Below are positions 1 through 5,930 of a stretch of 5,930 nt of DNA, in pieces. The stretch covers positions 1 to 5,930 of the forward strand of contig DAOUUD010000116.1 of assembly GCA_030668345.1 (NCBI GenBank), written 5' to 3'. Below the pieces are notes generated by a model that saw nothing but the letters and a program-made list of their open reading frames with translations, was not told where the DNA came from and did not search any database. The first letter of the stretch is position 1. Every line of letters starts with the position of its first letter. Origin of the DNA: Candidatus Cloacimonadota bacterium (GTDB lineage Bacteria > Cloacimonadota > Cloacimonadia > Cloacimonadales > TCS61). Made by a program: the position numbers and the translations under genes.

Positions 1-1061
1 AGCAAAAACTCACAAAGTTCAATTGAATTCGTAATGCCTTTTTTGTTGTTTTGCAAATAATAGGAAACATTGGGCATGGCATAAAAAGCACCCTGCGGTA
101 TGTTGCATTTCACATTTGGTATATTATTTAGTTTCTCCACCAGAAAGTTTCTTCGTTTTTGAAATTCTTCCCGCATGATAGAGATACTTTCTTCGCATTT
201 GTCTAAAGCAACAACTGCGGCTTTTTGCGTAATCGAATTTACGCAGGATGTTGTATGACTCTGTATCCTGCTGGCATATTTGATTATATCGGTGGGACCG
301 GCTGCATAACCAAGTCTCCATCCGGTCATGGCATAAGCTTTGGAAACTCCATTTATCAAAATGGTATGTTCGCGAACTTCGGGTGAAAGCGAAGCGATAG
401 AAACATGTTCGACACCGTCGTAAATAAGTTTTTCATAGATCTCATCAGAAATTATCAGGATGTCGTATTTCAAACATATTTCTGCAATTTCTTCCAGTTC
501 CTTCTTGCTATAAACGGAACCCGTGGGATTATTGGGTGAATTCAGAATAAGCACTTTGGGTCTACTGAGAGAAAGGATGGTCTCTTCCAGTTGTTTGGCA
601 GTTATTTTGAAATTTGATGACATGTTTGTAGGAAGCAATATGGGAAAAGCACCCACCATTTCCACCTGGGAAGTATAACTCACCCAATAAGGAGAAGGAA
701 TAAGAACCTCATCACGGGAATCACAAACCGTCATTAAAACAAATACGATGGAGGCTTTAGCTCCCGGTGAAACCAGGATGTCATTGGGATTGCAATCAAG
801 ATCATTATCTCGTTTCAATTTATTTGCAATTGCTTCCCGCAATTCGATGATACCGGAAGTATTCGTATAACGTGTAAAATTGTCGTCAATAGCCTTCTTG
901 GCTTCGTCTTTGATATATTCCGGTGTATTAAAATCCGGTTCACCTACTCCAAAATTTATTACATCTATCCCCTCCGCTTTCATCTGCTTTGCCAGCGCTG
1001 AAACGGTGAGAGTTGGCGACGGTTTTATCGCCTTTGCCCTCTGAGAAATTTGGATTGTCAT
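1..1061 (-). CDS. Aspartate aminotransferase-like class I aminotransferase, PLP-dependent (partial, C-terminus off window)
   Basis: Transfers an amino group between an amino acid (probably aspartate) and a 2-oxo acid using pyridoxal phosphate, in the cytoplasm. The reading frame is open from the ATG at 1061-1059 to the left edge, giving 353 codons. The family is usually about 390-400 residues, so roughly 40 C-terminal residues are missing, including the arginine that normally binds the substrate carboxylate. Visible motifs are the N-terminal INFGVGEPDF (about residues 35-44), NSPNNPTG (174-181), SDEIYE (205-210), and VSKAYAMTGWRLGY (239-252), whose Lys241 should carry PLP and whose Arg249 should bind its phosphate. 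GAFYAMP (324-330) is also typical of the subgroup Ib/1-gamma enzymes. The start is supported by GAGG at 1070-1067, five bases upstream. It follows glyS by 9 bp and is probably co-transcribed with it. Substrate specificity (aspartate, prephenate or other) cannot be fixed from this fragment, so no gene symbol is given. Confidence 0.93.
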   Translation of the reverse strand, partial: MTIQISQRAKAIKPSPTLTVSALAKQMKAEGIDVINFGVGEPDFNTPEYIKDEAKKAIDDNFTRYTNTSGIIELREAIANKLKRDNDLDCNPNDILVSPGAKASIVFVLMTVCDSRDEVLIPSPYWVSYTSQVEMVGAFPILLPTNMSSNFKITAKQLEETILSLSRPKVLILNSPNNPTGSVYSKKELEEIAEICLKYDILIISDEIYEKLIYDGVEHVSIASLSPEVREHTILINGVSKAYAMTGWRLGYAAGPTDIIKYASRIQSHTTSCVNSITQKAAVVALDKCEESISIMREEFQKRRNFLVEKLNNIPNVKCNIPQGAFYAMPNVSYYLQNNKKGITNSIELCEFL

Positions 1062-1066
1062 TTGTA

Positions 1067-1070
1067 CCTC
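1067..1070 (-). promoter_or_regulatory. Ribosome binding site of the aminotransferase gene
   Basis: On the minus strand GAGG sits five bases before the ATG, within the 9-bp gap that separates the glyS stop codon from the aminotransferase start. This fixes the start at 1061 and leaves no room for a separate promoter between the two genes. Confidence 0.7.
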
Positions 1071-3158
1071 TTATTTATTATTTTCGCCTTCAACTACTAT
1101 TTTAGAAATGTCTGCCACTTGCAGGAATAGTTCTCTGATTTTATTTAACAAATTATATCTGTTTTGTCTTAATTTCATATCTTCAATATTCACCAGTACA
1201 TCATCAAAGAATTTATCGATAACAGCACCGAAAACCACCAATTCTTGCAGCACATCTCCATAAGCTTTAGCAGGAAGTAGTTTTGCTATTTTTTCTGCAA
1301 GTATATTATATTCTCTATAGAGTAATATCTCTGTTTTTTCCTTTAAAAGTTTCTCATTTACTTTAGATATTTCAGCGGCTTTGGCAATAATATTGGAAAC
1401 ACGTTTAAAGCCAAGAACAAGTTTTATAAAATCTTCTCTCTGTAAGAAATTCTTGAGTGCTTCAGCACGATGTACAAGATCAGGGATATTGGAATAGTCT
1501 ATGTGCATTACGCTTTCGATAACATCATAATCGATTCCTCTTTGTTTAAGAAGCCAGTTCACACGCTGCCTGAAAAAGTCATAAACGATGTCTTTATTGT
1601 TATCAGGTTTCTCAAGTTTATTCTGGAGGATTTTGAAAGCTTCATCAATCAGGTTATGAAGATTGATCTCAAAATTCTGATTTGCAATTATTTGAACAAT
1701 TCCGTTTCCTGCCCGACGTAGAGCAAAAGGGTCTTTGGAACCGGTTGGGATCATATCCACCCCGATAATACCACAAACTGTATCCATCTTATCCGCAATA
1801 GCTACAATAGCACCTACTTCTGATAAACTTTTGTAATAACCTCCACTTTTGTAATGTTCTTCAATTGCCTTAGCAACATCAGGTTTTTCTCCACTTTCAA
1901 GAGCATATCGATGGCCAATATATCCCTGTAGTTTTGTATACTCTTTTTCTCCCAGCATCATTGTAACCAGGTCAGCTTTACATAAATGAGCAGCTCTGAG
2001 GGAATTTTCTTTGATTTCTTTACTTATTTTCAGCTTATCACAAATAAATTGAATTATCTTTTTTACTCTTTCAATTTTTTCATAGAGACTTCCCAGTTTC
2101 TCCTGGAATGTTACTTCTTTTAATTTTGGAACATAATTCTCTAATGGTTGTTTGATATCTTCTTTAAAATAAAACTCTGCATCCTCCAGTCGAGCTTTTA
2201 TAACCTTTTCGTTTCCACTCTTTATCAAATCTGAATATTTAGAATCTCTATTAGACACGAAAGCAAATTGATTAACTAAATTGTTTTCCTCATCGTGAAT
2301 TGCAAAATATTTCTGATGTTCAGATAAGGTGAGTATTACAACTTTTTCAGGAAGGTCCAGGTATTTTTTATCAAATTCCGCCACATCAACAGTGGGGTAT
2401 TCAACTAAGTCAGTTACTGTGTCTAAAAGATAAGCTTCATCTACAATTTTATCATTAGTTTTATTAAATAGCTGTTTTGTAATTTCTGCCTGTCTCGTTT
2501 GCCTGTTGGGGATTACATAGACGCTTTGTAGTTTTTCTTCATATTCATTTATGCTTTTTATTTCTATCGGATTTTCCAGTTTCTGAAAGCGATTTCCATA
2601 AGAGATATTACCGGATTTTATTTCCTCAATTTCAAGGTCGATAACTTCATTTCCAAACAGCACAACCAGCCAGCGGATGGGTCTGGCAAAAGAAAGTTTC
2701 CTGTTTTTCCATTTCATGGATTTAGGGAAAGGTATTTTTGGAATTATATCTCTTATAATTCGAGCTAAAATTTCTGTTGTTTCTCTTCCCTTAATTTCTT
2801 TTTTTACAGCGATTTTATCGCCTTTAGTGGTTGACTTGATAAAAATATCTTTTTCCGTAGCACCAGCTCCTTTCAAGAATCCAAGTGCTGCTTTTGTTAA
2901 TTTACCATCAGAGTCGTAAGCTACAGCTTTAGCGGGTCCCACTTTTTCAACTATCTCATCTTCCTGTTGGGATTGCAAAGAGATTATTTTTATAGCCAGG
3001 CGGCGGGGAGTGGAAAATGGAATTATTTTGTCAAAATCAAGTTTGGCTTCTTTCAAGCTTGATTCAAAAAAAGATATTAATTTATTAACTGCTCCGGCAA
3101 TATAACCAGCAGGTATCTCTTCAACTCCAATTTCAAACAGAAAATCTTTCTTCGGCAT
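1071..3158 (-). CDS. glyS: Glycyl-tRNA synthetase beta subunit
   Basis: Beta subunit of the bacterial alpha2beta2 glycyl-tRNA synthetase, which charges tRNA-Gly. The alpha subunit (GlyQ) holds the aminoacylation site; beta mainly recognises the tRNA. The product is 695 residues, close to the usual ~690. Family motifs run in order: FEIGVEEIPAGY (8-19), TPRRLA (50-55), KSMKW (146-150), ARPIRWLVVLFG (158-169), LTLSEHQKYF (276-285), FVSNRDS (300-306), GNEKVIKARLEDAEFYF (315-331), an HD-like region around RAAHLCKADL (388-397), and DPFALRR (476-482). A C-terminal DALR-type anticodon-binding domain covers about 590-690. The frame extends back to a TTG at 3185, but the ATG at 3158-3156 has GGAG five bases upstream and the protein aligns from MPKK, so I place the start there. 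The gene lies downstream of a terminator and leads into the aminotransferase gene. No glyQ is present in the window, and its base composition is more AT-rich than its neighbours. Confidence 0.96.
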   Translation of the reverse strand: MPKKDFLFEIGVEEIPAGYIAGAVNKLISFFESSLKEAKLDFDKIIPFSTPRRLAIKIISLQSQQEDEIVEKVGPAKAVAYDSDGKLTKAALGFLKGAGATEKDIFIKSTTKGDKIAVKKEIKGRETTEILARIIRDIIPKIPFPKSMKWKNRKLSFARPIRWLVVLFGNEVIDLEIEEIKSGNISYGNRFQKLENPIEIKSINEYEEKLQSVYVIPNRQTRQAEITKQLFNKTNDKIVDEAYLLDTVTDLVEYPTVDVAEFDKKYLDLPEKVVILTLSEHQKYFAIHDEENNLVNQFAFVSNRDSKYSDLIKSGNEKVIKARLEDAEFYFKEDIKQPLENYVPKLKEVTFQEKLGSLYEKIERVKKIIQFICDKLKISKEIKENSLRAAHLCKADLVTMMLGEKEYTKLQGYIGHRYALESGEKPDVAKAIEEHYKSGGYYKSLSEVGAIVAIADKMDTVCGIIGVDMIPTGSKDPFALRRAGNGIVQIIANQNFEINLHNLIDEAFKILQNKLEKPDNNKDIVYDFFRQRVNWLLKQRGIDYDVIESVMHIDYSNIPDLVHRAEALKNFLQREDFIKLVLGFKRVSNIIAKAAEISKVNEKLLKEKTEILLYREYNILAEKIAKLLPAKAYGDVLQELVVFGAVIDKFFDDVLVNIEDMKLRQNRYNLLNKIRELFLQVADISKIVVEGENNK

Positions 3159-3163
3159 CTTCA

Positions 3164-3167
3164 CTCC
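3164..3167 (-). promoter_or_regulatory. Ribosome binding site that decides the glyS start
   Basis: GGAG on the minus strand, five bases before the ATG at 3158. The alternative TTG at 3185 has no comparable site upstream and would add nine residues not expected in GlyS, so the ATG is preferred. Confidence 0.65.
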
Positions 3168-3175
3168 GAAATAAA

Positions 3176-3194
3176 TTTTGAACAACTTTCAAAA
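3176..3194 (-). repeat. Short AT-rich inverted repeat in the glyS leader
   Basis: A perfect 7-bp inverted repeat, TTTTGAA and TTCAAAA, separated by 5 bases, lies 18 bases upstream of the glyS ATG. It could be a weak leader hairpin or an operator half-site pair. In such AT-rich sequence it could also arise by chance, so no function is assigned. I could not identify a convincing promoter in the 3195-3240 stretch, and the leader is far too short for a T-box. Confidence 0.3.
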
Positions 3195-3230
3195 ATCTTT
3201 TTTTTATGTCTAACCTTTTTTCTCAATTTA

Positions 3231-3265
3231 AAATAACAAAAGCGGTCACCAAAACAGAGACCGCT
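3231..3265 (-). terminator. Rho-independent terminator downstream of the PorV-like gene
   Basis: Read on the minus strand, AGCGGTC (3265-3259) pairs perfectly with GACCGCT (3247-3241) across an 11-base loop, and the stem is followed by a T-rich run (TTTGTTATTT). The stem is GC-rich in an AT-rich gap. It lies 37 bp past the stop of the PorV-like gene and before glyS, so it should end the EIIA-PorV transcript. On the plus strand the stem is followed by ATAATTAATT, which is a poor terminator tail, so I call it for the minus strand only. Confidence 0.85.
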
Positions 3266-3302
3266 ATAATTAATTTTATAAGTCAGTTTACAATCCTGAA
3301 CA

Positions 3303-4247
3303 TTAAAACAAGTAATTCATCGTCACCTGGTTCACAAAGCCCAGATCGCCGTAAGAAACAATAGCATAATCAATTTTCAGATTGTATTTATCCAGGTTGA
3401 AACCCGTTCCAAAAGACATACCGGAAAAGACATCATAATCGCCGCTGGTTTTCCAGTCGGAAGCATTGGTTTTATATCCCGCTCTTAAAGCTAACATCTC
3501 ATGCAATCGATATTCGCATCCGATCCTGCCCGAGAAATCATAGTCGAGCGGTTTATGGATATCCAGTGTGACATACAGTTTTTCATTGGGATGATAATTG
3601 AACCCGGCAGTTACTGTCTGCGGCAGGTTTTCTTCATACTCATTATCGGTATAATAGGAAAGTTGTTTGCCGAAATTTCTGAAAGCAATCCCTAATTTCA
3701 GGTTTTCATTTGTAGTCTGATGCAGAATCCCCACATCGAAAGCAACTGCGGAACCATAATTATCATCCAGGTTTTCCCTGATGTATTTTACGCTGATTCC
3801 AACATCAAGAATATCAATCAAATAGTGTGCCACAGATGCTCCCAGCACAATATTCGACATGCCAAAAGTACCATCCGTTCCGGCATATTGTCCCATCTCA
3901 TCAGCCAGGGTACGATCTTCGGTAGCAGTTAGTCCTTTAGCAAAAAAGCCAAAGACCATTTTTTCATTCCTGGGCAACACAAACACAGCGGAACCGCACT
4001 GAATTCCATCAAAATAACTCATGTAGGTGGCAGAAGCCTGTGAAGATTTTACCTGCACCAATCCAGCTGGATTGAAAAAAACAGCTGCAGCATCGTCAGC
4101 TAACCCGGTGTATGCATTTCCCATAGCAGCAGCTCGAGCTGAATAATTCACTTTCAAAAAAGTGAAACCGGTGGTGCCGGTAGTATCTTCCGCTACTGTA
4201 TTTACTACAAATAAAAGTAGTATTAATAATGTTATTTTATATTTCAT
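3303..4247 (-). CDS. PorV/PorQ-family outer-membrane beta-barrel protein
   Basis: Predicted outer-membrane beta-barrel of the PorV/PorQ (UPF0164) group, distantly FadL-like. Members include the type IX secretion component PorV, but the family is broad and many members have no known role. The 314-residue product begins with a signal peptide (MKYK, then a hydrophobic run to about residue 16) with likely cleavage after TVA at residue 19. The family signature follows: SARAAAMGNAYTGL (36-49) and AAAVFFNPAGL (53-63). Later features are FRNFGKQLSY (189-198), LRAGY (254-258) and alternating strand-like segments, ending in NYLF with a terminal phenylalanine, as expected for a BAM substrate. The start ATG overlaps the last 11 bp of the EIIA gene and has AAAGGA 7 bases upstream, so translation is probably coupled. 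A terminator follows the gene. A role in protein secretion is possible but cannot be claimed from sequence alone, as no other secretion gene is in view. Confidence 0.85.
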   Translation of the reverse strand: MKYKITLLILLLFVVNTVAEDTTGTTGFTFLKVNYSARAAAMGNAYTGLADDAAAVFFNPAGLVQVKSSQASATYMSYFDGIQCGSAVFVLPRNEKMVFGFFAKGLTATEDRTLADEMGQYAGTDGTFGMSNIVLGASVAHYLIDILDVGISVKYIRENLDDNYGSAVAFDVGILHQTTNENLKLGIAFRNFGKQLSYYTDNEYEENLPQTVTAGFNYHPNEKLYVTLDIHKPLDYDFSGRIGCEYRLHEMLALRAGYKTNASDWKTSGDYDVFSGMSFGTGFNLDKYNLKIDYAIVSYGDLGFVNQVTMNYLF

Positions 4248-4689
4248 CGCTAATTCCTTTCAATAATTCATATACTTCTTCCGGTGAAGAACAAGTTAAT
4301 AACCGTTTTCTGTTCTCTTCATTCCGGAAAAAATTGGAAATAGAACTGAGAACCTTCATATATTCATCTTTCATCATTTCCGGAACTGCAATCATAAAGA
4401 TTATCTTTACCGGTTCGCCGTCAATTGAGTTAAAATCAAGTTCGTTGTCAAGCAGATATACACCAATTTTCAATTCTTTCACAGCTAATGAACGAGCATG
4501 CGGTATAGCTATTTTCCTGCCAATGCCTGTGGACATCAGCTTTTCACGTTCCAAAATCTCATTCATAAATTTTTCTGGTGATAATATTACTTTTTTTTCA
4601 TACAGGAATTCTACCATTTCGGTAAGACAGCTCTTTTTATCGAGAGCGTAGTAGTTCAATTTTATCAAATCAGGTGAAAATAATTTCAT
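4237..4689 (-). CDS. Stand-alone PTS EIIA type-2 domain protein (PtsN/fructose-IIA-like)
   Basis: Cytoplasmic phosphotransferase-system EIIA domain of the fructose/mannitol/nitrogen type, about 150 residues, which is a full single domain. In this family a histidine accepts phosphate from HPr or NPr. Here His64 in IAIPHAR (60-66) is the expected site, preceded by the typical LMSTGIGRKI stretch (51-60) that follows EILEREK. Other matching parts are DGEPVKIIFMIAVPE and the C-terminal LSSISNFFRNEENRKRLL helix region. I choose the ATG at 4689, preceded by GGAAAGAAGG, over an in-frame TTG at 4722. No sugar permease (EIIB/EIIC), HPr or EI gene is nearby, so a regulatory role like that of PtsN is more likely than sugar transport. 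It is the first gene of a unit with the PorV-like gene, which it overlaps by 11 bp. Which protein it controls is unknown. Confidence 0.88.
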   Translation of the reverse strand: MKLFSPDLIKLNYYALDKKSCLTEMVEFLYEKKVILSPEKFMNEILEREKLMSTGIGRKIAIPHARSLAVKELKIGVYLLDNELDFNSIDGEPVKIIFMIAVPEMMKDEYMKVLSSISNFFRNEENRKRLLTCSSPEEVYELLKGISDEI

Positions 4690-4692
4690 AAA

Positions 4693-4702
4693 CCTTCTTT
4701 CC
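4693..4702 (-). promoter_or_regulatory. Ribosome binding site of the EIIA gene
   Basis: The purine-rich run GGAAAGAAGG on the minus strand ends three bases before the ATG at 4689. Its GGAAAG part is at normal spacing (7 bases), while the AAGG part would be unusually close. It supports the ATG over the upstream TTG. Confidence 0.5.
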
Positions 4703-4729
4703 AGCTTTAAAAGCCCCTTCAAACTCTTC

Positions 4730-4758
4730 CATTTATTTCCTTGACTTTAAACAGTCAA
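4730..4758 (-). promoter_or_regulatory. Possible promoter of the EIIA-PorV unit
   Basis: On the minus strand TTGACT (4758-4753) is a good match to a sigma-70 -35 box. At 17 bp spacing it is followed by TAAATG (4735-4730), a weak -10 match. Transcription would start near 4723, giving a leader of about 34 bases before the EIIA start. The -10 is poor and the lineage's promoter consensus may differ from that of E. coli, so this is tentative. Confidence 0.3.
4741..4758. repeat. 18-bp imperfect palindrome in the divergent intergenic region
   Basis: TTGACTTTAAACAGTCAA has perfect 6-bp outer arms (TTGACT and AGTCAA) around a 6-base centre, with one further possible inner pair. It lies between the divergent EIIA and chaperone genes, 51 bp upstream of the former start and 46 bp upstream of the latter. 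It has the size and symmetry of a dimeric-regulator operator, and each arm also resembles a -35 box facing its own gene. No regulator is identified. Confidence 0.35.
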
Positions 4759-4788
4759 ATAATTTTTTGTATTGCAAATTTATAATAT

Positions 4789-4796
4789 AGGAGAGG
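4789..4796 (+). promoter_or_regulatory. Ribosome binding site of the chaperone gene
   Basis: AGGAGAGG on the plus strand, with GAGG ending 8 bases before the ATG at 4805. It is the strongest Shine-Dalgarno in the window and supports this start, which begins a proper signal peptide. Confidence 0.75.
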
Positions 4797-4804
4797 ATTT
4801 AACA

Positions 4805-5930
4805 ATGTATAAGAAAAAAAATTTGCAGAAGGTGTTCGTGTTATCGTTAATTATGTTAACAACCATTCTCTTTGCCGCCAAAGGAATTCCCGATACAACA
4901 GTGGTAGCAGAATTTGACGGTGGAAAAATTACTATGGGTCAATTGGAAGACAGGCTTTCTAAAATACCGCCCATGTACCAACCCAAATACTCTAATGAAG
5001 AAGGCAAAAAACAACTGCTCGATATGCTTTGTACTGAAGAGGTGTTTTATTACGAAGCTCTTCAAAGAAACATTGGAGAAGATGAAAAGTTCTTCTCTCG
5101 CATAGATGGACAGATAAAAACCGCCTATTTTAATGAGTACAATAAAGAACTTTCTGCAGGCAATATTACTTTTACAAGCGACGAGAAAAATGCATATTTC
5201 AAAGAAAACCTAGAAATGTTTGCCGGACGTACATACGAGGAATGTGAAAATGAAATTGAACAGAGAATGCGACCCCAAAAAGAAAAAGATTTCATGTCTG
5301 AAAAAACTGATAAACTTAATACAAAATATAAAGTGGAGATCCATTACGATCTGCTGGAACAGATCAACCTGGTACATGTGGATAGTAATGATGTGATAAT
5401 CGATGAAATTCTTGTTAGTAGTACCGACCCAACTCTTCAGAAAACAGTTAAAGATATTTTAGATGGATATGATGTTATACAACCATCCGCACAGATATCG
5501 CTTCAGAATCCCCAGGCATTAAAAAATTATATCGATAACCTGGTTAAACTGGATGTTTTTTATAAAGATGCGATTGAAAACGGGTTCGATAAAAATGAAG
5601 CTATCCAGGAAATTGTGGAACAGATCAAACGTAATATGATGATGCGAACTGTTTATAATATATTGGTTGTAGATGCCATCGACAACAGTGATGAAAACGC
5701 ACAGGAATTTTATAATAACAACATAGAAAAATTCAGTACTAAACCTTATCGAAAGATCCAGACATTCGGTTTTACATCCAAAGATACTGCCAAAAAAATG
5801 ATGAAACTGGTAAAGAAATACTATAAAAAGAACAACGAAGAAGCCCTGAAAAAACTTATTGAAGAACATTCGGAATATAAAGCCAAAGATGGTCTTCTGG
5901 ATCACATTTACAAGAACGATATTATTACCT
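4805..5930 (+). CDS. SurA/PrsA-like periplasmic peptidyl-prolyl isomerase / chaperone (partial, C-terminus off window)
   Basis: Predicted periplasmic folding factor of the SurA/PpiD/PrsA type, which binds unfolded envelope proteins and may isomerise prolyl bonds. The frame is open for 375 codons to the right edge. A lysine-rich start (MYKKKNLQK) and hydrophobic stretch (about 10-25) form a signal peptide, with cleavage around FAA (23-25). There is no lipobox cysteine. Residues 33-110 match a SurA N-terminal module: VVAEFDGGKITMGQLEDRL, then a helix around LLDMLCTEEVFYYEALQRNI. Residues 120-190 continue with a YFKENLEMF element, then directly with TYEECENEIEQR, a segment that normally follows the parvulin domain. 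A second copy of the helical module spans about 226-310, ending FYNNNIEKF. From about 314 a parvulin-like fold seems to begin (YRKIQTFGFTSKDTAKKM, then EEHSEYKAKDGLL), but the usual RHIL histidine is not present. The gene is divergent from the EIIA-PorV unit. Isomerase activity is uncertain; a chaperone role is more likely. Confidence 0.8.
   Translation, partial: MYKKKNLQKVFVLSLIMLTTILFAAKGIPDTTVVAEFDGGKITMGQLEDRLSKIPPMYQPKYSNEEGKKQLLDMLCTEEVFYYEALQRNIGEDEKFFSRIDGQIKTAYFNEYNKELSAGNITFTSDEKNAYFKENLEMFAGRTYEECENEIEQRMRPQKEKDFMSEKTDKLNTKYKVEIHYDLLEQINLVHVDSNDVIIDEILVSSTDPTLQKTVKDILDGYDVIQPSAQISLQNPQALKNYIDNLVKLDVFYKDAIENGFDKNEAIQEIVEQIKRNMMMRTVYNILVVDAIDNSDENAQEFYNNNIEKFSTKPYRKIQTFGFTSKDTAKKMMKLVKKYYKKNNEEALKKLIEEHSEYKAKDGLLDHIYKNDIIT

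Noticed and set aside
124..321. 65-residue minus-strand open frame
   Set aside because: It lies in another frame inside the aminotransferase gene, whose conserved motifs (including the PLP lysine region) run through the same bases.
1470..1721. 83-residue plus-strand open frame
   Set aside because: Antisense to the conserved C-terminal half of glyS; no ribosome binding site and no recognisable protein.
2677..2919. 80-residue plus-strand open frame
   Set aside because: Antisense shadow of the N-terminal part of glyS.
3159..3302. T-box or other riboswitch upstream of glyS
   Set aside because: Only about 80 bases lie between the terminator stem and the glyS start, with no specifier stem or antiterminator. 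The hairpin present is an ordinary terminator for the upstream gene.
3501..3932. Two plus-strand open frames (64 and 70 residues)
   Set aside because: Antisense to the PorV-like gene, which has a signal peptide, family signature and terminal phenylalanine in its own frame.
4229..4651. 140-residue plus-strand open frame, nearly as long as the EIIA gene
   Set aside because: Antisense to the EIIA domain, whose IAIPHAR motif and full domain length make that strand the real one. The plus-strand product is serine/phenylalanine/isoleucine-rich, as expected of an antisense shadow.
4781..4786. Perfect TATAAT upstream of the chaperone gene as a -10 box
   Set aside because: Transcription would start near 4792, inside the ribosome binding site, and no -35 box is found at 16-18 bp spacing. 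It may be chance in AT-rich sequence, or the promoter may use a different consensus.
4856..5105. Minus-strand 69-residue and plus-strand 63-residue frames at the start of the chaperone gene
   Set aside because: Both are out-of-frame shadows of the chaperone's N-terminal module.
5519..5905. 128-residue minus-strand frame rich in phenylalanine and isoleucine, resembling a membrane protein
   Set aside because: It is the complement of lysine/glutamate/asparagine-rich helices of the chaperone, which produces apparent hydrophobic segments. The plus-strand frame has a strong start and continuous homology.

Overview
The window is a piece of an AT-rich bacterial chromosome with five protein-coding genes. 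Four lie on the minus strand and one on the plus strand, and both end genes run off the window. Three things point to a Gram-negative (diderm) bacterium: a PorV/PorQ-type outer-membrane beta-barrel protein, a periplasmic SurA-like chaperone with a signal peptide, and a bacterial alpha/beta-type glycyl-tRNA synthetase. The PorV-like protein and the AT-rich, lysine-rich coding style suggest the wider FCB group, perhaps a Cloacimonadota-like lineage. That assignment is inference from protein style, not from a marker gene.

Layout from left to right. Positions 1-1061 (minus) hold a class I aminotransferase of the aspartate aminotransferase type, with its C-terminus outside the window. Positions 1071-3158 (minus) hold glyS, the beta subunit of glycyl-tRNA synthetase. 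It lies only 9 bp upstream of the aminotransferase, so the two form a glyS-aminotransferase transcription unit. Positions 3159-3302 are a short gap with a clear rho-independent terminator for the minus strand. Positions 3303-4247 (minus) encode the PorV/PorQ-family protein. Positions 4237-4689 (minus) encode a stand-alone PTS EIIA type-2 (PtsN/fructose-like) domain protein whose 3' end overlaps the start of the PorV-like gene by 11 bp. Positions 4690-4804 are a divergent intergenic region containing an 18-bp imperfect palindrome. From 4805 to the right edge (plus) runs a SurA/PrsA-like periplasmic folding factor.

Functionally there are two themes. One is translation and amino-acid metabolism (glyS plus aminotransferase). 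The other is the envelope: a predicted outer-membrane barrel, translationally coupled to a PTS-type phospho-acceptor protein, and divergent from a periplasmic chaperone of the class that assists outer-membrane proteins. The genes are ordinary families and I see no mobile element, CRISPR array, RNA gene or clearly new system. The features most worth a second look are the chaperone's architecture (two SurA-type modules, the first apparently lacking its parvulin domain), the EIIA/PorV overlap, the absence of glyQ beside glyS, and the lower GC of glyS relative to its neighbours.
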